A model generated the notes under the pieces. The model saw only the letters and a list, made by a program, of their open reading frames with translations. It was not told the DNA's origin and did no database searches. The position numbers and the translations under genes are program-made. Positions 38,006 through 47,041 of a stretch of 64,000 nucleotides of DNA are shown here, piece by piece (position 1 is the stretch's first letter; the number at the start of each line of letters is the position of its first letter). The DNA comes from Rheinheimera sp. D18 (GTDB lineage Bacteria > Pseudomonadota > Gammaproteobacteria > Enterobacterales > Alteromonadaceae): contig NZ_CP037745.1 in NCBI RefSeq assembly GCF_004345025.1, positions 1,798,001 through 1,862,000 on the forward strand. The letters are read 5' to 3'.

Positions 38006-39678
38006 AAACGTTACTGCTGACGGTAGCCCTACTACTAAGCTTACCGCTACATGCGCTAACTAAACTTAGCGCCAGTGTGGATAAAAACCCAGCGCTTCGA
38101 GGCGAAGCTGTAACATTAGAAATAACTGCCGATGCCAAAGTAGCCACTGATGCACTTAACTTTCGGGTGTTAGAACAACACTTTACGGTAATGCTGCCGT
38201 CAATTAGCACTAGCACGCAAATTATTAATGGCCAAGCCAGCCAGAGCACGCGTTGGCGCGTGGTGTTACTACCCAAAGCCAGTGGTGACTTCACTATTCC
38301 CGCATTTACGTTACAAGGCTTAACTACTGAGCCTATCAATGTGCAAATACTCGATGGCTCGGTAGCAAAAAATGCCAATAATAACCAGCAACTGTTTCTT
38401 GAAGCCGAATTAGAACCGCAACAACTCTATGTGCAGCAACTGGGCTATTATCAGGTCACTATTTATTTTAATGGTGATTTACAGCGTGGTTCTTTATCAG
38501 AGCCTCAACTGGATGACGCCAGTATTAGCCAAGTGGGCCAAGATGTCGAAGGCTCAAAACTGGTGAACGGCATTCGTTATCGCACCATTACTCGTCGCTA
38601 TGCTGTTACGCCGCAGCGCAGTGGTAACTACACTATTTTACCCCCCACTTTTAGTGGCGAAATGCTTGACCGCGACAGTGCCCGTTATAATTATTTTGCC
38701 GCGACCAAAACGGTACTGCAACAAGCACAACCAATAGACGTTAAAGTTAACGCAATACCCGACAGCTTTCCTGGTGATTGGTTAGTTGCCGGCCTTGTTA
38801 CTTTAACTGAAGAATGGAACCCCAATATTGACGAGCTAAAGCAAGGCGAACCCGTTACACGGATTATTACCTTATCCGCGGTCGATGTAGCAGAAAACCA
38901 ACTGCCTGAACTAAAGCAAGGCTTCCCCGATGGCCTGCGTTTATATCAAGAACAACCGCAAGCGAAAAGTGCCGAACGAAGTGGCCGTTTAGTGGCGCAA
39001 AAAATATTTACTACTGCCGTTATTGCCAATAAAGCCGGTGTATTAGAATTACCCGAAGTTGCACTGCCATGGTGGAACAGCCAAACCAATAAGCTTGATT
39101 ATGCAAAATTACCCGCTCGTACGTTAACGGTTGCCGCCAGTGCTGTTAGCTCAAGTAACAACGCTGATGTGGCCGCCTCGCAACTAACGCAAACAGATAG
39201 CCAATCAGTGATCCCAGTTTCGCAACCTAACTACAGTGTTGAGGCGTCACCGTGGCAATGGAACTACCTAACAACGCTAATGCTAGCACTTTGGTTATTA
39301 AGCCTATTTATTATCTACTTATGGTTGCAGCTAAAAACACCGGCAAAACAGCAACTCAACTTGCACAGTCGCGTTGCTTTTAATAGTAATGTTTTAAAGC
39401 GCGCCTGTGAGCAAGGCGATCCTCAACTTGCTAGAGATGAGTTACTACGGTTCGCCCATCAACAGCTCGATACGCGCTGCTTATCAATTAGCGAACTAAG
39501 TAACATCATTACCGCAGCCGAGTTAAAGCAACAATTAACCAGCTTAAATAGTGCGCTCTATGGCAACAGCAACGAAAAATGGCAAGGTGCGCAGTTATGG
39601 CAGGCTTGGCAGCAATACCACACCACAAAAACCGCCACCGCACCAAAGAACAGTTTGCCACCGCTTTACCCAACTTAA
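37999..39678 (+). CDS. batD: BatD-family protein
   Basis: A 559-residue exported membrane protein. A signal sequence covers about residues 1-19 (LLLTVALLLSLPLHA). BatD-type beta-sandwich repeats follow, with NPALRGEAVTLEITADAKV and LYVQQLGYYQVTIYFNGDL. A single helix near residues 425-445 anchors it, and a short cytoplasmic tail follows. It closes the MoxR/Bat operon, overlapping the preceding gene by 7 bases. A terminator lies about 100 bases downstream. Confidence 0.9.
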   Translation: MVKTLLLTVALLLSLPLHALTKLSASVDKNPALRGEAVTLEITADAKVATDALNFRVLEQHFTVMLPSISTSTQIINGQASQSTRWRVVLLPKASGDFTIPAFTLQGLTTEPINVQILDGSVAKNANNNQQLFLEAELEPQQLYVQQLGYYQVTIYFNGDLQRGSLSEPQLDDASISQVGQDVEGSKLVNGIRYRTITRRYAVTPQRSGNYTILPPTFSGEMLDRDSARYNYFAATKTVLQQAQPIDVKVNAIPDSFPGDWLVAGLVTLTEEWNPNIDELKQGEPVTRIITLSAVDVAENQLPELKQGFPDGLRLYQEQPQAKSAERSGRLVAQKIFTTAVIANKAGVLELPEVALPWWNSQTNKLDYAKLPARTLTVAASAVSSSNNADVAASQLTQTDSQSVIPVSQPNYSVEASPWQWNYLTTLMLALWLLSLFIIYLWLQLKTPAKQQLNLHSRVAFNSNVLKRACEQGDPQLARDELLRFAHQQLDTRCLSISELSNIITAAELKQQLTSLNSALYGNSNEKWQGAQLWQAWQQYHTTKTATAPKNSLPPLYPT

Positions 39679-39779
39679 TTCGTCCCATTTAAGTGGTTAT
39701 CTAACTTTATGCAGCGCATGCTTTCCGCTTAATACTGGTAAGCATGCAAACAACTTGTTAGCATAAGCTCGACCTCAAA

Positions 39780-39807
39780 ACCTGATGTTATATCAGGTAT
39801 TTTTTTT
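39780..39807 (+). terminator. Terminator of the MoxR/Bat operon
   Basis: ACCTGAT and ATCAGGT form a 7-bp stem with a 5-base loop, followed by A and eight T residues. Confidence 0.85.
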
Positions 39808-39869
39808 ACTGAGTTTTGGTTAGACCCGCGTTAACCAAAGCTTAGCGGCTGCTACAAGGAGAAACTGTT

Positions 39870-41381
39870 TTGGAAACAGGCACACTAATTTCATTAGGTT
39901 TATATTTCATTGTTATGCTGGCAATTGGTTTATACGGCTATAAAACCTCAACCAACGACGTATCTGGCTATATGCTAGGTGGCCGCAAATTAGGCCCTGC
40001 GGTAACGGCGTTATCTGCTGGCGCTTCAGACATGAGTGGCTGGATGCTAATGGGTGTGCCTGGTGCTATGTATTTATCTGGTATTAGCAGTGGCTGGATT
40101 GCGCTTGGACTGCTGGTTGGCGCTTATCTTAATTATGTTATCGTTGCACCAAGGCTAAGAATTTATACTGAAATAGCCAATGACTCGATAACTATCCCTG
40201 ATTACTTTGAAAACCGTTTTGCTGATAAAACTCGCATTTTACGTATTGTTTCTTCTATTGTTATTGTGTTGTTTTTCACACTATATACCTCATCAGGTGT
40301 TGTTGCCGGCGGTAAACTATTTGAAAGCTCATTTAGTTTAAGTTACGAACTAGGGCTTTATGTAACCGCCGGTGTCGTGGTTGCTTACACCTTATTCGGT
40401 GGCTTTTTAGCTGTTAGCATCACCGACTTTGTTCAAGGCTGTATTATGTTAGTTTCACTGGTGCTGGTGCCAGTAGTTGCCTTTGATCACCTTGGTGGAT
40501 TTAGCGAGGTAATGACCCAAGTTAGCGCAATTAAACCTGAACTTCTAAACCCCTTTGTTGATGCTAACACCGGCAAAGCAATGTCAATCTTAGCTATTAT
40601 TTCGCTATTATCTTGGGGTTTTGGGTATTTTGGCCAACCGCATATTATTGTGCGCTTTATGGCAATTCGCTCGGTAAAAGATATTAAAATGGCACGTAAA
40701 ATTGGCATGAGCTGGATGTTTGTCACTTTGTTAGGCGCAGTAATGACGGGCTTGGTCGGTATTGCTTATATTGCCAACACTAAGATGTCATTAACCGATC
40801 CCGAAACTATTTTTATAGTATTTTCACAGTTTTTGTTTCATCCGCTTATTTCTGGTTTTCTATTAGCCGCAATATTAGCGGCAATTATGAGTACTATTTC
40901 ATCTCAATTATTAGTTACCTCAAGCTCGTTAACTGAAGATTTTTATAAAACCTTTGTAAAACGTGATGCATCACAGCGCGAACTGGTTATGGTCGGTCGT
41001 CTGTCAGTATTAGCCGTAGCCTTAGTTGCAATTATGCTAGCTTATGATAGAGAAAGTTCTATATTAACCTTAGTTAGTAATGCTTGGGCCGGGTTTGGCG
41101 CGGCTTTCGGCCCGTTAGTGGTGTTTAGCTTATATTGGAAACGTATGACATTTGCTGGTGCACTAAGTGGCATTGTCAGTGGTGCCATAACTGTACTAAT
41201 CTGGATTTACGCGCCGATACTGGATAATGGCGCAACGCTAAGTAGTTTGGTTTACGAAATTTTACCTGGTGTTATTATTAGCAGCCTATGCATTGTTATT
41301 GTTAGTAAACTAACCTCTGCGCCGGCGCCAGAAATTACAACCCTATTTAATAACATGCAGCAAAAACTAAAACAGGTTTAA
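39870..41381 (+). CDS. putP: Sodium/proline symporter PutP
   Basis: A 503-residue SSS-family symporter with about 13 transmembrane helices. The N-terminus has the PutP-like SGYMLGGRKLGPAVTALSAG with ASDMSGWMLMGVPGAMY, the sodium and proline site region. SIVIVLFFTLYTSSGVVAGG and WGFGYFGQPHIIVRFMAI are further PutP blocks. It takes up proline for use as nutrient or osmolyte. The start is TTG with an AAGGAG ribosome site 9 bases upstream. No putA is adjacent. Confidence 0.93.
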   Translation: METGTLISLGLYFIVMLAIGLYGYKTSTNDVSGYMLGGRKLGPAVTALSAGASDMSGWMLMGVPGAMYLSGISSGWIALGLLVGAYLNYVIVAPRLRIYTEIANDSITIPDYFENRFADKTRILRIVSSIVIVLFFTLYTSSGVVAGGKLFESSFSLSYELGLYVTAGVVVAYTLFGGFLAVSITDFVQGCIMLVSLVLVPVVAFDHLGGFSEVMTQVSAIKPELLNPFVDANTGKAMSILAIISLLSWGFGYFGQPHIIVRFMAIRSVKDIKMARKIGMSWMFVTLLGAVMTGLVGIAYIANTKMSLTDPETIFIVFSQFLFHPLISGFLLAAILAAIMSTISSQLLVTSSSLTEDFYKTFVKRDASQRELVMVGRLSVLAVALVAIMLAYDRESSILTLVSNAWAGFGAAFGPLVVFSLYWKRMTFAGALSGIVSGAITVLIWIYAPILDNGATLSSLVYEILPGVIISSLCIVIVSKLTSAPAPEITTLFNNMQQKLKQV

Positions 41382-41480
41382 ATATAATTAACCGGCGAGG
41401 CAAGCTAAAAATTAGTGTACCTCGCTGTTATATTTTTGCTAGATTAGTACTCTGGTGTTCATTTTTGAGATAGAACATTT

Positions 41481-42701
41481 ATGTATTTTTATGCAGCTAG
41501 ACAGCCAATATTAGATCGCAATAAGCAACTTTACGCTTACGAATTATTATTTCGTGATGGTTTAGAAAACGCATTTCCTGAAATAGATGGTAATGAAGCA
41601 ACATCTCGTATGGTAGAAGGCAGCCAATTTAGTTTTGGTTTAGATGATTTCATTGATGATAAACTTGGTTTTATAAATTTCACACTGGAAACCTTAGTTA
41701 AAAAGTACCCCACTATGCTGCCTAAAGAGCAAGTGGTAGTAGAAATTTTAGAAACAATCCAACCTGGAAAACGCTTACTAGCCGAATGTCAGCATTTAAA
41801 GGAACAGGGTTATACCCTAGCGCTTGACGACTATATTCATCAAAATGTTTGGCGCCATTTTTACCCCTATATTGATATTATCAAAATTGATTTTCGCACT
41901 ACTACTACAGACACGATCAACGAAATAAAGCTAGCTTTAACAGATTTTCCTCATATTAAATTGATAGCAGAAAAAGTTGAGACTAACGAAGAATTCCAAC
42001 TCGCGATGGAATTAGGCTTTAGCTATTTTCAGGGTTTTTTCTTTTCTAAACCGGAAATGATGCAAAGTAAGGCATTGTCACCTGCACAAATGACGCTGGC
42101 CGAATTACTGTATGAAACCTCAAAACCAGAAGTGGATTTAAATAAAATTACTGATGTATTTCAACGTGATGTACATTTGTCGTATAAATTATTGCGCTAC
42201 AGTAACTCAGCTGTTTTTAAGCGTCGAACCGAAATTGAAACCATTAAACAGGCGTTGGTGGTATTAGGGCAAGCTGAGCTAAAGAAATTTTTATCATTAT
42301 TATTCACCGCACAAATTAGTAGCGATAAACCAGCAGAATTAATGCGTATGTCAATGACCCGCGCTCGCTTTGCCGAAGGCTTAGCGCAACTGCACGGTAA
42401 AGTAGATACCGCTAAGGCATTTTTAACCGGCTTAATGTCATTAATGGATGCTATTTTAGATGAACCCATTGATAGCGTAATGAGTAAACTTCCTCTAGCT
42501 AAAGAAATCAAAGCCGCGTTGGTAGAAAAAGAAGGTGTACTTGCCGACTACGTTCAACTGATTAAATTCTATGAAACAGCGCAGTGGCAAGAAGCTAGTC
42601 AGGCTATTAGTGCACTGCAGTTACCCAGTGAACAAGTACCCAATGCCTACCATACTGCAGTGCAATGGGCTAACGAACAAATGAAAGCCCTGGGAGACTA
42701 G
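41481..42701 (+). CDS. EAL-HDOD signalling protein (YuxH-like)
   Basis: A 406-residue protein with an N-terminal EAL-like domain (about 1-200) and a C-terminal HDOD domain (about 205-400). The EAL motif is degenerate: YELLFRDG stands where EALLRW would be, and the usual DDFGTG is LDDYIH. It therefore probably binds no substrate or does not hydrolyse c-di-GMP. The HDOD domain has DVFQRDVHLSYKLLRYSNSA. Such proteins act as regulators by protein contact. A hairpin overlaps the stop codon. Confidence 0.9.
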   Translation: MYFYAARQPILDRNKQLYAYELLFRDGLENAFPEIDGNEATSRMVEGSQFSFGLDDFIDDKLGFINFTLETLVKKYPTMLPKEQVVVEILETIQPGKRLLAECQHLKEQGYTLALDDYIHQNVWRHFYPYIDIIKIDFRTTTTDTINEIKLALTDFPHIKLIAEKVETNEEFQLAMELGFSYFQGFFFSKPEMMQSKALSPAQMTLAELLYETSKPEVDLNKITDVFQRDVHLSYKLLRYSNSAVFKRRTEIETIKQALVVLGQAELKKFLSLLFTAQISSDKPAELMRMSMTRARFAEGLAQLHGKVDTAKAFLTGLMSLMDAILDEPIDSVMSKLPLAKEIKAALVEKEGVLADYVQLIKFYETAQWQEASQAISALQLPSEQVPNAYHTAVQWANEQMKALGD

Positions 42702-42714
42702 TTCCAGGGCTTTG
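42686..42714 (+). terminator. Terminator of the EAL-HDOD gene
   Basis: AGCCCTGG and CCAGGGCT form an 8-bp stem with a 10-base loop that includes the stop codon, followed by a short T-rich stretch. Confidence 0.7.
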
Positions 42715-42727
42715 TTGTCGTATTGCG

Positions 42728-43042
42728 TTAATTAAAACTCATATAAGGGCTTATTTTAGCCGCCAACTTGTCACCAATACCTTTTACTTTAGTTAACTGC
42801 GCTTGATCTTTTATCGGGCCATTTTCCGCAATATAATCTCGTATCGCTTGAGCTTTCTTTTTACCTAAGCCAGGTATTGCTTCTAACTGCTCTAACGACG
42901 CAGTATTTACTTTTACTTTTTCTATCTTATGTTCTGCTGCACTCACCTTAGTTAACTTATCAGGTGCCGGCGCATTAGCCATGCAGACATTAGCCGTTAA
43001 CGTTAATGCGGTCATACCTAAAGCTAATAGTAATCTTTTCAT
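42728..43042 (-). CDS. ComEA-family helix-hairpin-helix protein
   Basis: A 104-residue exported protein. A signal peptide spans about residues 1-23 (LLLALGMTALTLTANVCMA). Two helix-hairpin-helix motifs follow: VNTASLEQLEAIPGLGKKKA and LTKVKGIGDKLAAKI. This is the compact ComEA form that binds DNA in the periplasm during transformation. The ATG at 43042 has AAGGA about 10 bases upstream; the earlier ATG at 43051 would overlap that site. Other competence genes are not in the window. Confidence 0.9.
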   Translation of the reverse strand: MKRLLLALGMTALTLTANVCMANAPAPDKLTKVSAAEHKIEKVKVNTASLEQLEAIPGLGKKKAQAIRDYIAENGPIKDQAQLTKVKGIGDKLAAKISPYMSFN

Positions 43043-43395
43043 ATTAATCATCCTTAAAGTGGCTCTCTTTCCCTGATGACAACCTAACCACCAGCTGGCT
43101 TATCTGGGTTGGCGCAGTAACCAAAAAGACAAACTATAACAATCAGTACCAGAGAGCCCTACTGCCAACAACTTTAAAATAGCCAATATCCTTACATTTG
43201 CAATATTTTAATAACATTGTTGCGCTAAAATATTAAAAGAACATTCAGCGCTAATTAAGTCTTAACTGGTTATCTTTCCATAAAATAAACCCCGTTATTT
43301 TAACCTCACGGGCATTACATCTTAGACACGCCACCTAAGATAATTGCTGCTTCATTAATAGTTAGGTAAAGTACGGCTGTATATTGGAGAGAACA
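43043..43395 (+). other. Intergenic region between comEA and the PepSY operon
   Basis: This 353-base, AT-rich region separates two divergent units and must hold both promoters. I see no convincing coding frame, RNA gene or strong hairpin. I looked for a PhoP-type direct repeat before the PepSY gene and found only imperfect GGTTAA/GGTTTA-like elements with the wrong spacing. Confidence 0.5.
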
Positions 43396-43653
43396 ATGCT
43401 TAACATCAGAGTTTTTTTGCTTGCAATAGTGCTATTGTTCGCTAGCTCGCCGCAAGCCAAAGGGCAAGCAGATAAGCCAGCAGTGAGCCGTGAACAAGCT
43501 GCAGCGTTAGCGCAAGAACGCTATCCAGGTAAAATTGTTAAAGTGCAAACCGAAAATAAACAATATCGGATCAGAGTGTTACAGGCCGATGGTCGAGTAG
43601 TAACAGTATTAGTCGATGGCCAATCGGGCCGGGTTAAAAGGGATGGAATTTAA
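43396..43653 (+). CDS. PepSY domain-containing small exported protein
   Basis: An 85-residue protein with a signal peptide (about residues 1-22, VFLLAIVLLFASSPQAKG) and one PepSY domain (SREQAAALAQERYPGKIVKV, then VTVLVDGQSGRVKRDGI). PepSY proteins often modulate proteases or sensor kinases in the periplasm. The ATG at 43396 has a GGAGAG ribosome site; the frame opens at a TTG four codons earlier. The stop overlaps the next start in TAATG, so it is translationally coupled to a two-component system and may control the sensor. Confidence 0.88.
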   Translation: MLNIRVFLLAIVLLFASSPQAKGQADKPAVSREQAAALAQERYPGKIVKVQTENKQYRIRVLQADGRVVTVLVDGQSGRVKRDGI

Positions 43654-44330
43654 TGCGTTTACTTGTAGTTGAAGATGAAAGTCTATTAGCGCAAAAAATT
43701 AAAGAGCAGTTACAACAACAACAGTTCAGTGTTGATGTTGCTGTTGATGGTGATGATGGTTGGTTTAAATTGTCAGAGTATCCTTATGATCTCGCCATTA
43801 TTGATATTGGTTTACCCAAGATGGATGGCCTGTCGTTAATACGTAAAGCTCGGCAAGCCGGAATAAAAGCACCCATTATTATACTTACTGCTCGCGGTAG
43901 CTGGCAGGAAAAAGTGGAAGGCTTAGATGCCGGTGCGGATGACTACCTCACTAAGCCTTTTCATACTGAAGAGTTATTAGCCCGCTGTAACGCCCTAATC
44001 CGAAGAGCAGCAGGACAACCCGAGCCAACCTTATCATCCGGCCCTATTTCATTAAACAGCCGCACACAGCAAGTATGGCATAAAGAAGATGAAGTAAGCC
44101 TAACAGCCTATGAATACAAAGTACTAGAGTACTTTATGCTGAACCCAAACAAAGTAATTTCTAAAACCGAGTTAACCGAACATATTTATGATCAAGACTT
44201 TGATTTAGATAGCAATGTAATTGAAGTTTTTGTTTTACGTTTACGTAAAAAGTTGGATCCTGACGGCGAGCTGAAACCCATTGAAACGCTGCGCGGTCGA
44301 GGCTATCGTTTTACGCTAACAGTAGCTTAA
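43653..44330 (+). CDS. PhoP-like OmpR-family response regulator
   Basis: A 225-residue regulator. The receiver domain has the phosphorylated Asp51 (LAIIDIGLP) and TKPFHTEELLAR. The stretch LTARGSWQEKVEGLDAGADD matches enterobacterial PhoP closely. The C-terminal winged helix has LTAYEYKVLEYF and the RGRGYRF end. Targets are probably envelope or cation-stress genes by analogy. It is followed after one base by its kinase gene. Confidence 0.92.
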   Translation: MRLLVVEDESLLAQKIKEQLQQQQFSVDVAVDGDDGWFKLSEYPYDLAIIDIGLPKMDGLSLIRKARQAGIKAPIIILTARGSWQEKVEGLDAGADDYLTKPFHTEELLARCNALIRRAAGQPEPTLSSGPISLNSRTQQVWHKEDEVSLTAYEYKVLEYFMLNPNKVISKTELTEHIYDQDFDLDSNVIEVFVLRLRKKLDPDGELKPIETLRGRGYRFTLTVA

Positions 44331-44331
44331 T

Positions 44332-45642
44332 ATGTCGTTATCTTTAAAGCTGCGGCAGATATTGGTCAGTATTTTTTTACTGCTGTTTCTGCTGCCTAGT
44401 TCTTTCGTTGCCATAGACCGTGCATTTTATACTCAGCTATTAACCAGCGCTGAGCAAAAAATGGAAGTGCATATGTACGCTATTTTATCTGAACTTAGTG
44501 TGTCAGAAGATAAAGTAGAATTATTAAATAATGCACTTACTCCGGATTTTTATCGGCCAGATTCTGGCCTTAGCGCTTACATTACTCATGAACAAGAAGT
44601 TGTATGGCAATCTGATTCGTCATTAAATCAGCATTTCTTCCCGCCAGTAGAAGGTTTGCCACCAGGCGAGCATTTATTCCAGAACATGCAGCAAAATACT
44701 AACGATTATTGGGTATTATCTATTGCGCTTTTATTTGATGCAGAAGAATACACCCGACCATTAACCGTACACGTTGTACAAACGAATCAACGGCTGATAG
44801 CACCACAATTAGCGTTTAGAGCCACGTTAATTCAATGGTTTATCGGTATAGGACTAATGCTATTATTATTAATGCTATTGGCTTATTACTGGACGACTAA
44901 ACCACTTTCACGCTTAGACCATGAGATCCGTCGCGTTGAAAATGGTAGCCAAGAACAGCTAAATGCAAACTATCCAGCAGAGCTTAGTATTATTAAAGAA
45001 GATCTTAATTTATTACTAGCAAACCAAAATAGGCAAAAACAACGTTATCGTCACCATCTGAGTGACTTGGCCCATGCACTTAAAACGCCAGTAGCGGTGT
45101 TAAATACCTCGGCGCTAAGCCAACAACCTGAATTAAAAGAGCAACTCGATCGTATTACTGCGATGATCGAGCATCAGTTAAAGCGAGCTGCAAGCTCTGG
45201 ACAAGATATTTGGAAAAAACAAATAGCGATAAAACCGCTAGTTGAGAAATTAGTGTCGGCCCTGAGCAAAATTTATCGAGATAAGAATGTGCACATACAA
45301 GTTAATTGTGCCGACGACTGCATGTTTCGTGGAGATGAAACCGATTTAATGGAAGTTCTAGGTAATTTATTAGATAACGCCTATAAAGCTTGTCGCCATA
45401 ACGTTGCCGTTAATATTAGCCAAAAACCACAATTAGTGTTGTGTATTGAAGATGACGGCCCTGGTGTTGCAGTAGAAAAACGCAAGCAACTATTTGAACG
45501 CGGTACCAGGCTAGATACTTATCATGAAGGCCATGGCGTCGGTTTAGCCATTGTTGCCGAGTTAGTAGAATCCTATTCGGGAAATATTCAACTAGATAGT
45601 AGCGATTTAGGCGGTGCGCGCTTTCGTATACAATTTAATTAA
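44332..45642 (+). CDS. PhoQ-like sensor histidine kinase
   Basis: A 436-residue membrane kinase. Transmembrane helices lie at about 10-28 and 169-187 with a periplasmic sensor of about 140 residues between them. A HAMP-like segment follows. The phospho-accepting His248 is in DLAHALKTPVAVL, the same form as the PhoQ H-box. The ATPase boxes are LLDNAYKAC, EDDGPGV and GHGVGLAIVAELV. The periplasmic part has an acidic stretch (FDAEEY) but not the full PhoQ acidic patch, so the signal could differ from magnesium. Confidence 0.92.
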   Translation: MSLSLKLRQILVSIFLLLFLLPSSFVAIDRAFYTQLLTSAEQKMEVHMYAILSELSVSEDKVELLNNALTPDFYRPDSGLSAYITHEQEVVWQSDSSLNQHFFPPVEGLPPGEHLFQNMQQNTNDYWVLSIALLFDAEEYTRPLTVHVVQTNQRLIAPQLAFRATLIQWFIGIGLMLLLLMLLAYYWTTKPLSRLDHEIRRVENGSQEQLNANYPAELSIIKEDLNLLLANQNRQKQRYRHHLSDLAHALKTPVAVLNTSALSQQPELKEQLDRITAMIEHQLKRAASSGQDIWKKQIAIKPLVEKLVSALSKIYRDKNVHIQVNCADDCMFRGDETDLMEVLGNLLDNAYKACRHNVAVNISQKPQLVLCIEDDGPGVAVEKRKQLFERGTRLDTYHEGHGVGLAIVAELVESYSGNIQLDSSDLGGARFRIQFN

Positions 45643-45720
45643 GCTTTACTAGCCCTTCTGATCGAAATATCTGATCCTTACGTAAAGCATTGCTAGCATT
45701 AATATTTAGTGGAATTAAAA

Positions 45721-46086
45721 ATGGAATTAAATAATTTAGCCGTAATTAAAATTAAAAATTTACGTTTACGTACATTTATTGGCATTAATGAAGATGAAAT
45801 AAACAATAAACAAGATGTAATTGTTAACGCTAAAATTCATTACAGCGCAGTAGCCGCAGTCACCACAGACAATATGGATAACGCGTTAAATTACCGTACT
45901 ATTACAAAAAAAATTATTGCGTTAGTTGAACAGCAACGTTTTTCATTACTTGAAAAACTCACTGCCGATGTTCTAGCCATTGCTTCTGAGCACCCTTCAG
46001 TGCGCTACGCCGAAGTTGAAATTGATAAACCTTATGCGCTTCGCTTTGCCGATTCAGTATCACTGACACTCTCCGTAAACAAATAA
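45721..46086 (+). CDS. folX: Dihydroneopterin triphosphate 2'-epimerase FolX
   Basis: A 121-residue enzyme of the FolB/FolX fold. [44 protein letters not shown] and [18 protein letters not shown] all match E. coli FolX rather than FolB. It epimerises dihydroneopterin triphosphate in the pterin pathway. A GTG four codons earlier could start it, but the ATG at 45721 fits better. yfcH follows 50 bases later, as in E. coli. Confidence 0.93.
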   Translation: MELNNLAVIKIKNLRLRTFIGINEDEINNKQDVIVNAKIHYSAVAAVTTDNMDNALNYRTITKKIIALVEQQRFSLLEKLTADVLAIASEHPSVRYAEVEIDKPYALRFADSVSLTLSVNK

Positions 46087-46136
46087 GCTCTATACTACAG
46101 CTTAGGTAAACGTCTATTTAAGGCAACGGGGCTAAC

Positions 46137-47030
46137 ATGCACATATTACTGACCGGTGGCAGTGGCTTAATTGGTAGCCATTTGGTGAAACAATGGCAAG
46201 GCGTACATAAGCTTACTGTACTAAGTCGTTCGCCTGAAAAAACAGCAAGTCAACTGGGTAGCAATATCATCGTCGTGTCTAGTTTATCTAATATCAACCT
46301 CAACCAGGTTGATGCAGTAATAAATTTAGCCGGCGAACCTATTGTTGGTAAACGTTGGTCAGAGCGACAAAAGAAAGTGTTATGTGATAGCCGCTGGCAT
46401 GGCACTGCGCTGCTTGTCTCTGCCATAAAGGCCGCGAGTACGCCTCCGAAAATATTGATTAGTGGCTCGGCCATTGGTATCTACGGTGCCCAAGACGCGC
46501 AGCTTATTACTGAAGACTATACCCATTACCATAATGATTTTGCTCATCAGCTATGCCAACAATGGGAAGCCCTCGCTCTAGAGGCTGAAAGTCCAGCGAC
46601 GCGCGTTTGTATACTGCGCACCGGTATAGTATTAGCAAAACACGGTGGCGCATTGAAGAAAATGCTATTGCCATTTCAATTAGGCCTTGGTGGACCAATT
46701 AGCAGTGGCGAGCAATATATGTCGTGGATCCATATCAATGATATGGTAAGACTGATTGATTTTATGTTAAACCACCCTACCTTACAGGGTATATTTAATG
46801 CGACAGCCCCTACACCAGTAACCAACGTCCAGTTCAGTAAAACCTTAGCTAAAGTGTTACATAGGCCCGCGTTATTGCCTATGCCTGCATTTATGCTGCA
46901 GTTGATATTCGGCGAAATGGCAGAGTTATTATTAACTGGCCAGCGCGTAATACCGAGCAACCTAAGCAAGGCCGGTTATGAATTTCAGTTTTCTGAACTA
47001 GAACCGGCACTATGCGCGTTACTAAGATAA
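46137..47030 (+). CDS. yfcH: TIGR01777-family sugar-nucleotide epimerase-like protein YfcH
   Basis: A 297-residue extended short-chain dehydrogenase-fold protein. The dinucleotide-binding loop is LTGGSGLIGSHL at the N-terminus. VINLAGEPIVGKRWSERQKK near residue 62 and SGSAIGIYG near residue 104 are family signatures, as is SWIHINDMVRLI. The substrate is unknown. It is next to folX, the same pair as in E. coli. It converges with the ABC permease gene across 11 bases. Confidence 0.92.
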   Translation: MHILLTGGSGLIGSHLVKQWQGVHKLTVLSRSPEKTASQLGSNIIVVSSLSNINLNQVDAVINLAGEPIVGKRWSERQKKVLCDSRWHGTALLVSAIKAASTPPKILISGSAIGIYGAQDAQLITEDYTHYHNDFAHQLCQQWEALALEAESPATRVCILRTGIVLAKHGGALKKMLLPFQLGLGGPISSGEQYMSWIHINDMVRLIDFMLNHPTLQGIFNATAPTPVTNVQFSKTLAKVLHRPALLPMPAFMLQLIFGEMAELLLTGQRVIPSNLSKAGYEFQFSELEPALCALLR

Positions 47031-47041
47031 ACTGTTTAGAC

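Noticed and set aside
43300-43340. PhoP box upstream of the PepSY operon
   Set aside because: GGTTAA and GGTTTA elements on the minus strand have an 8-base rather than 5-base spacer.
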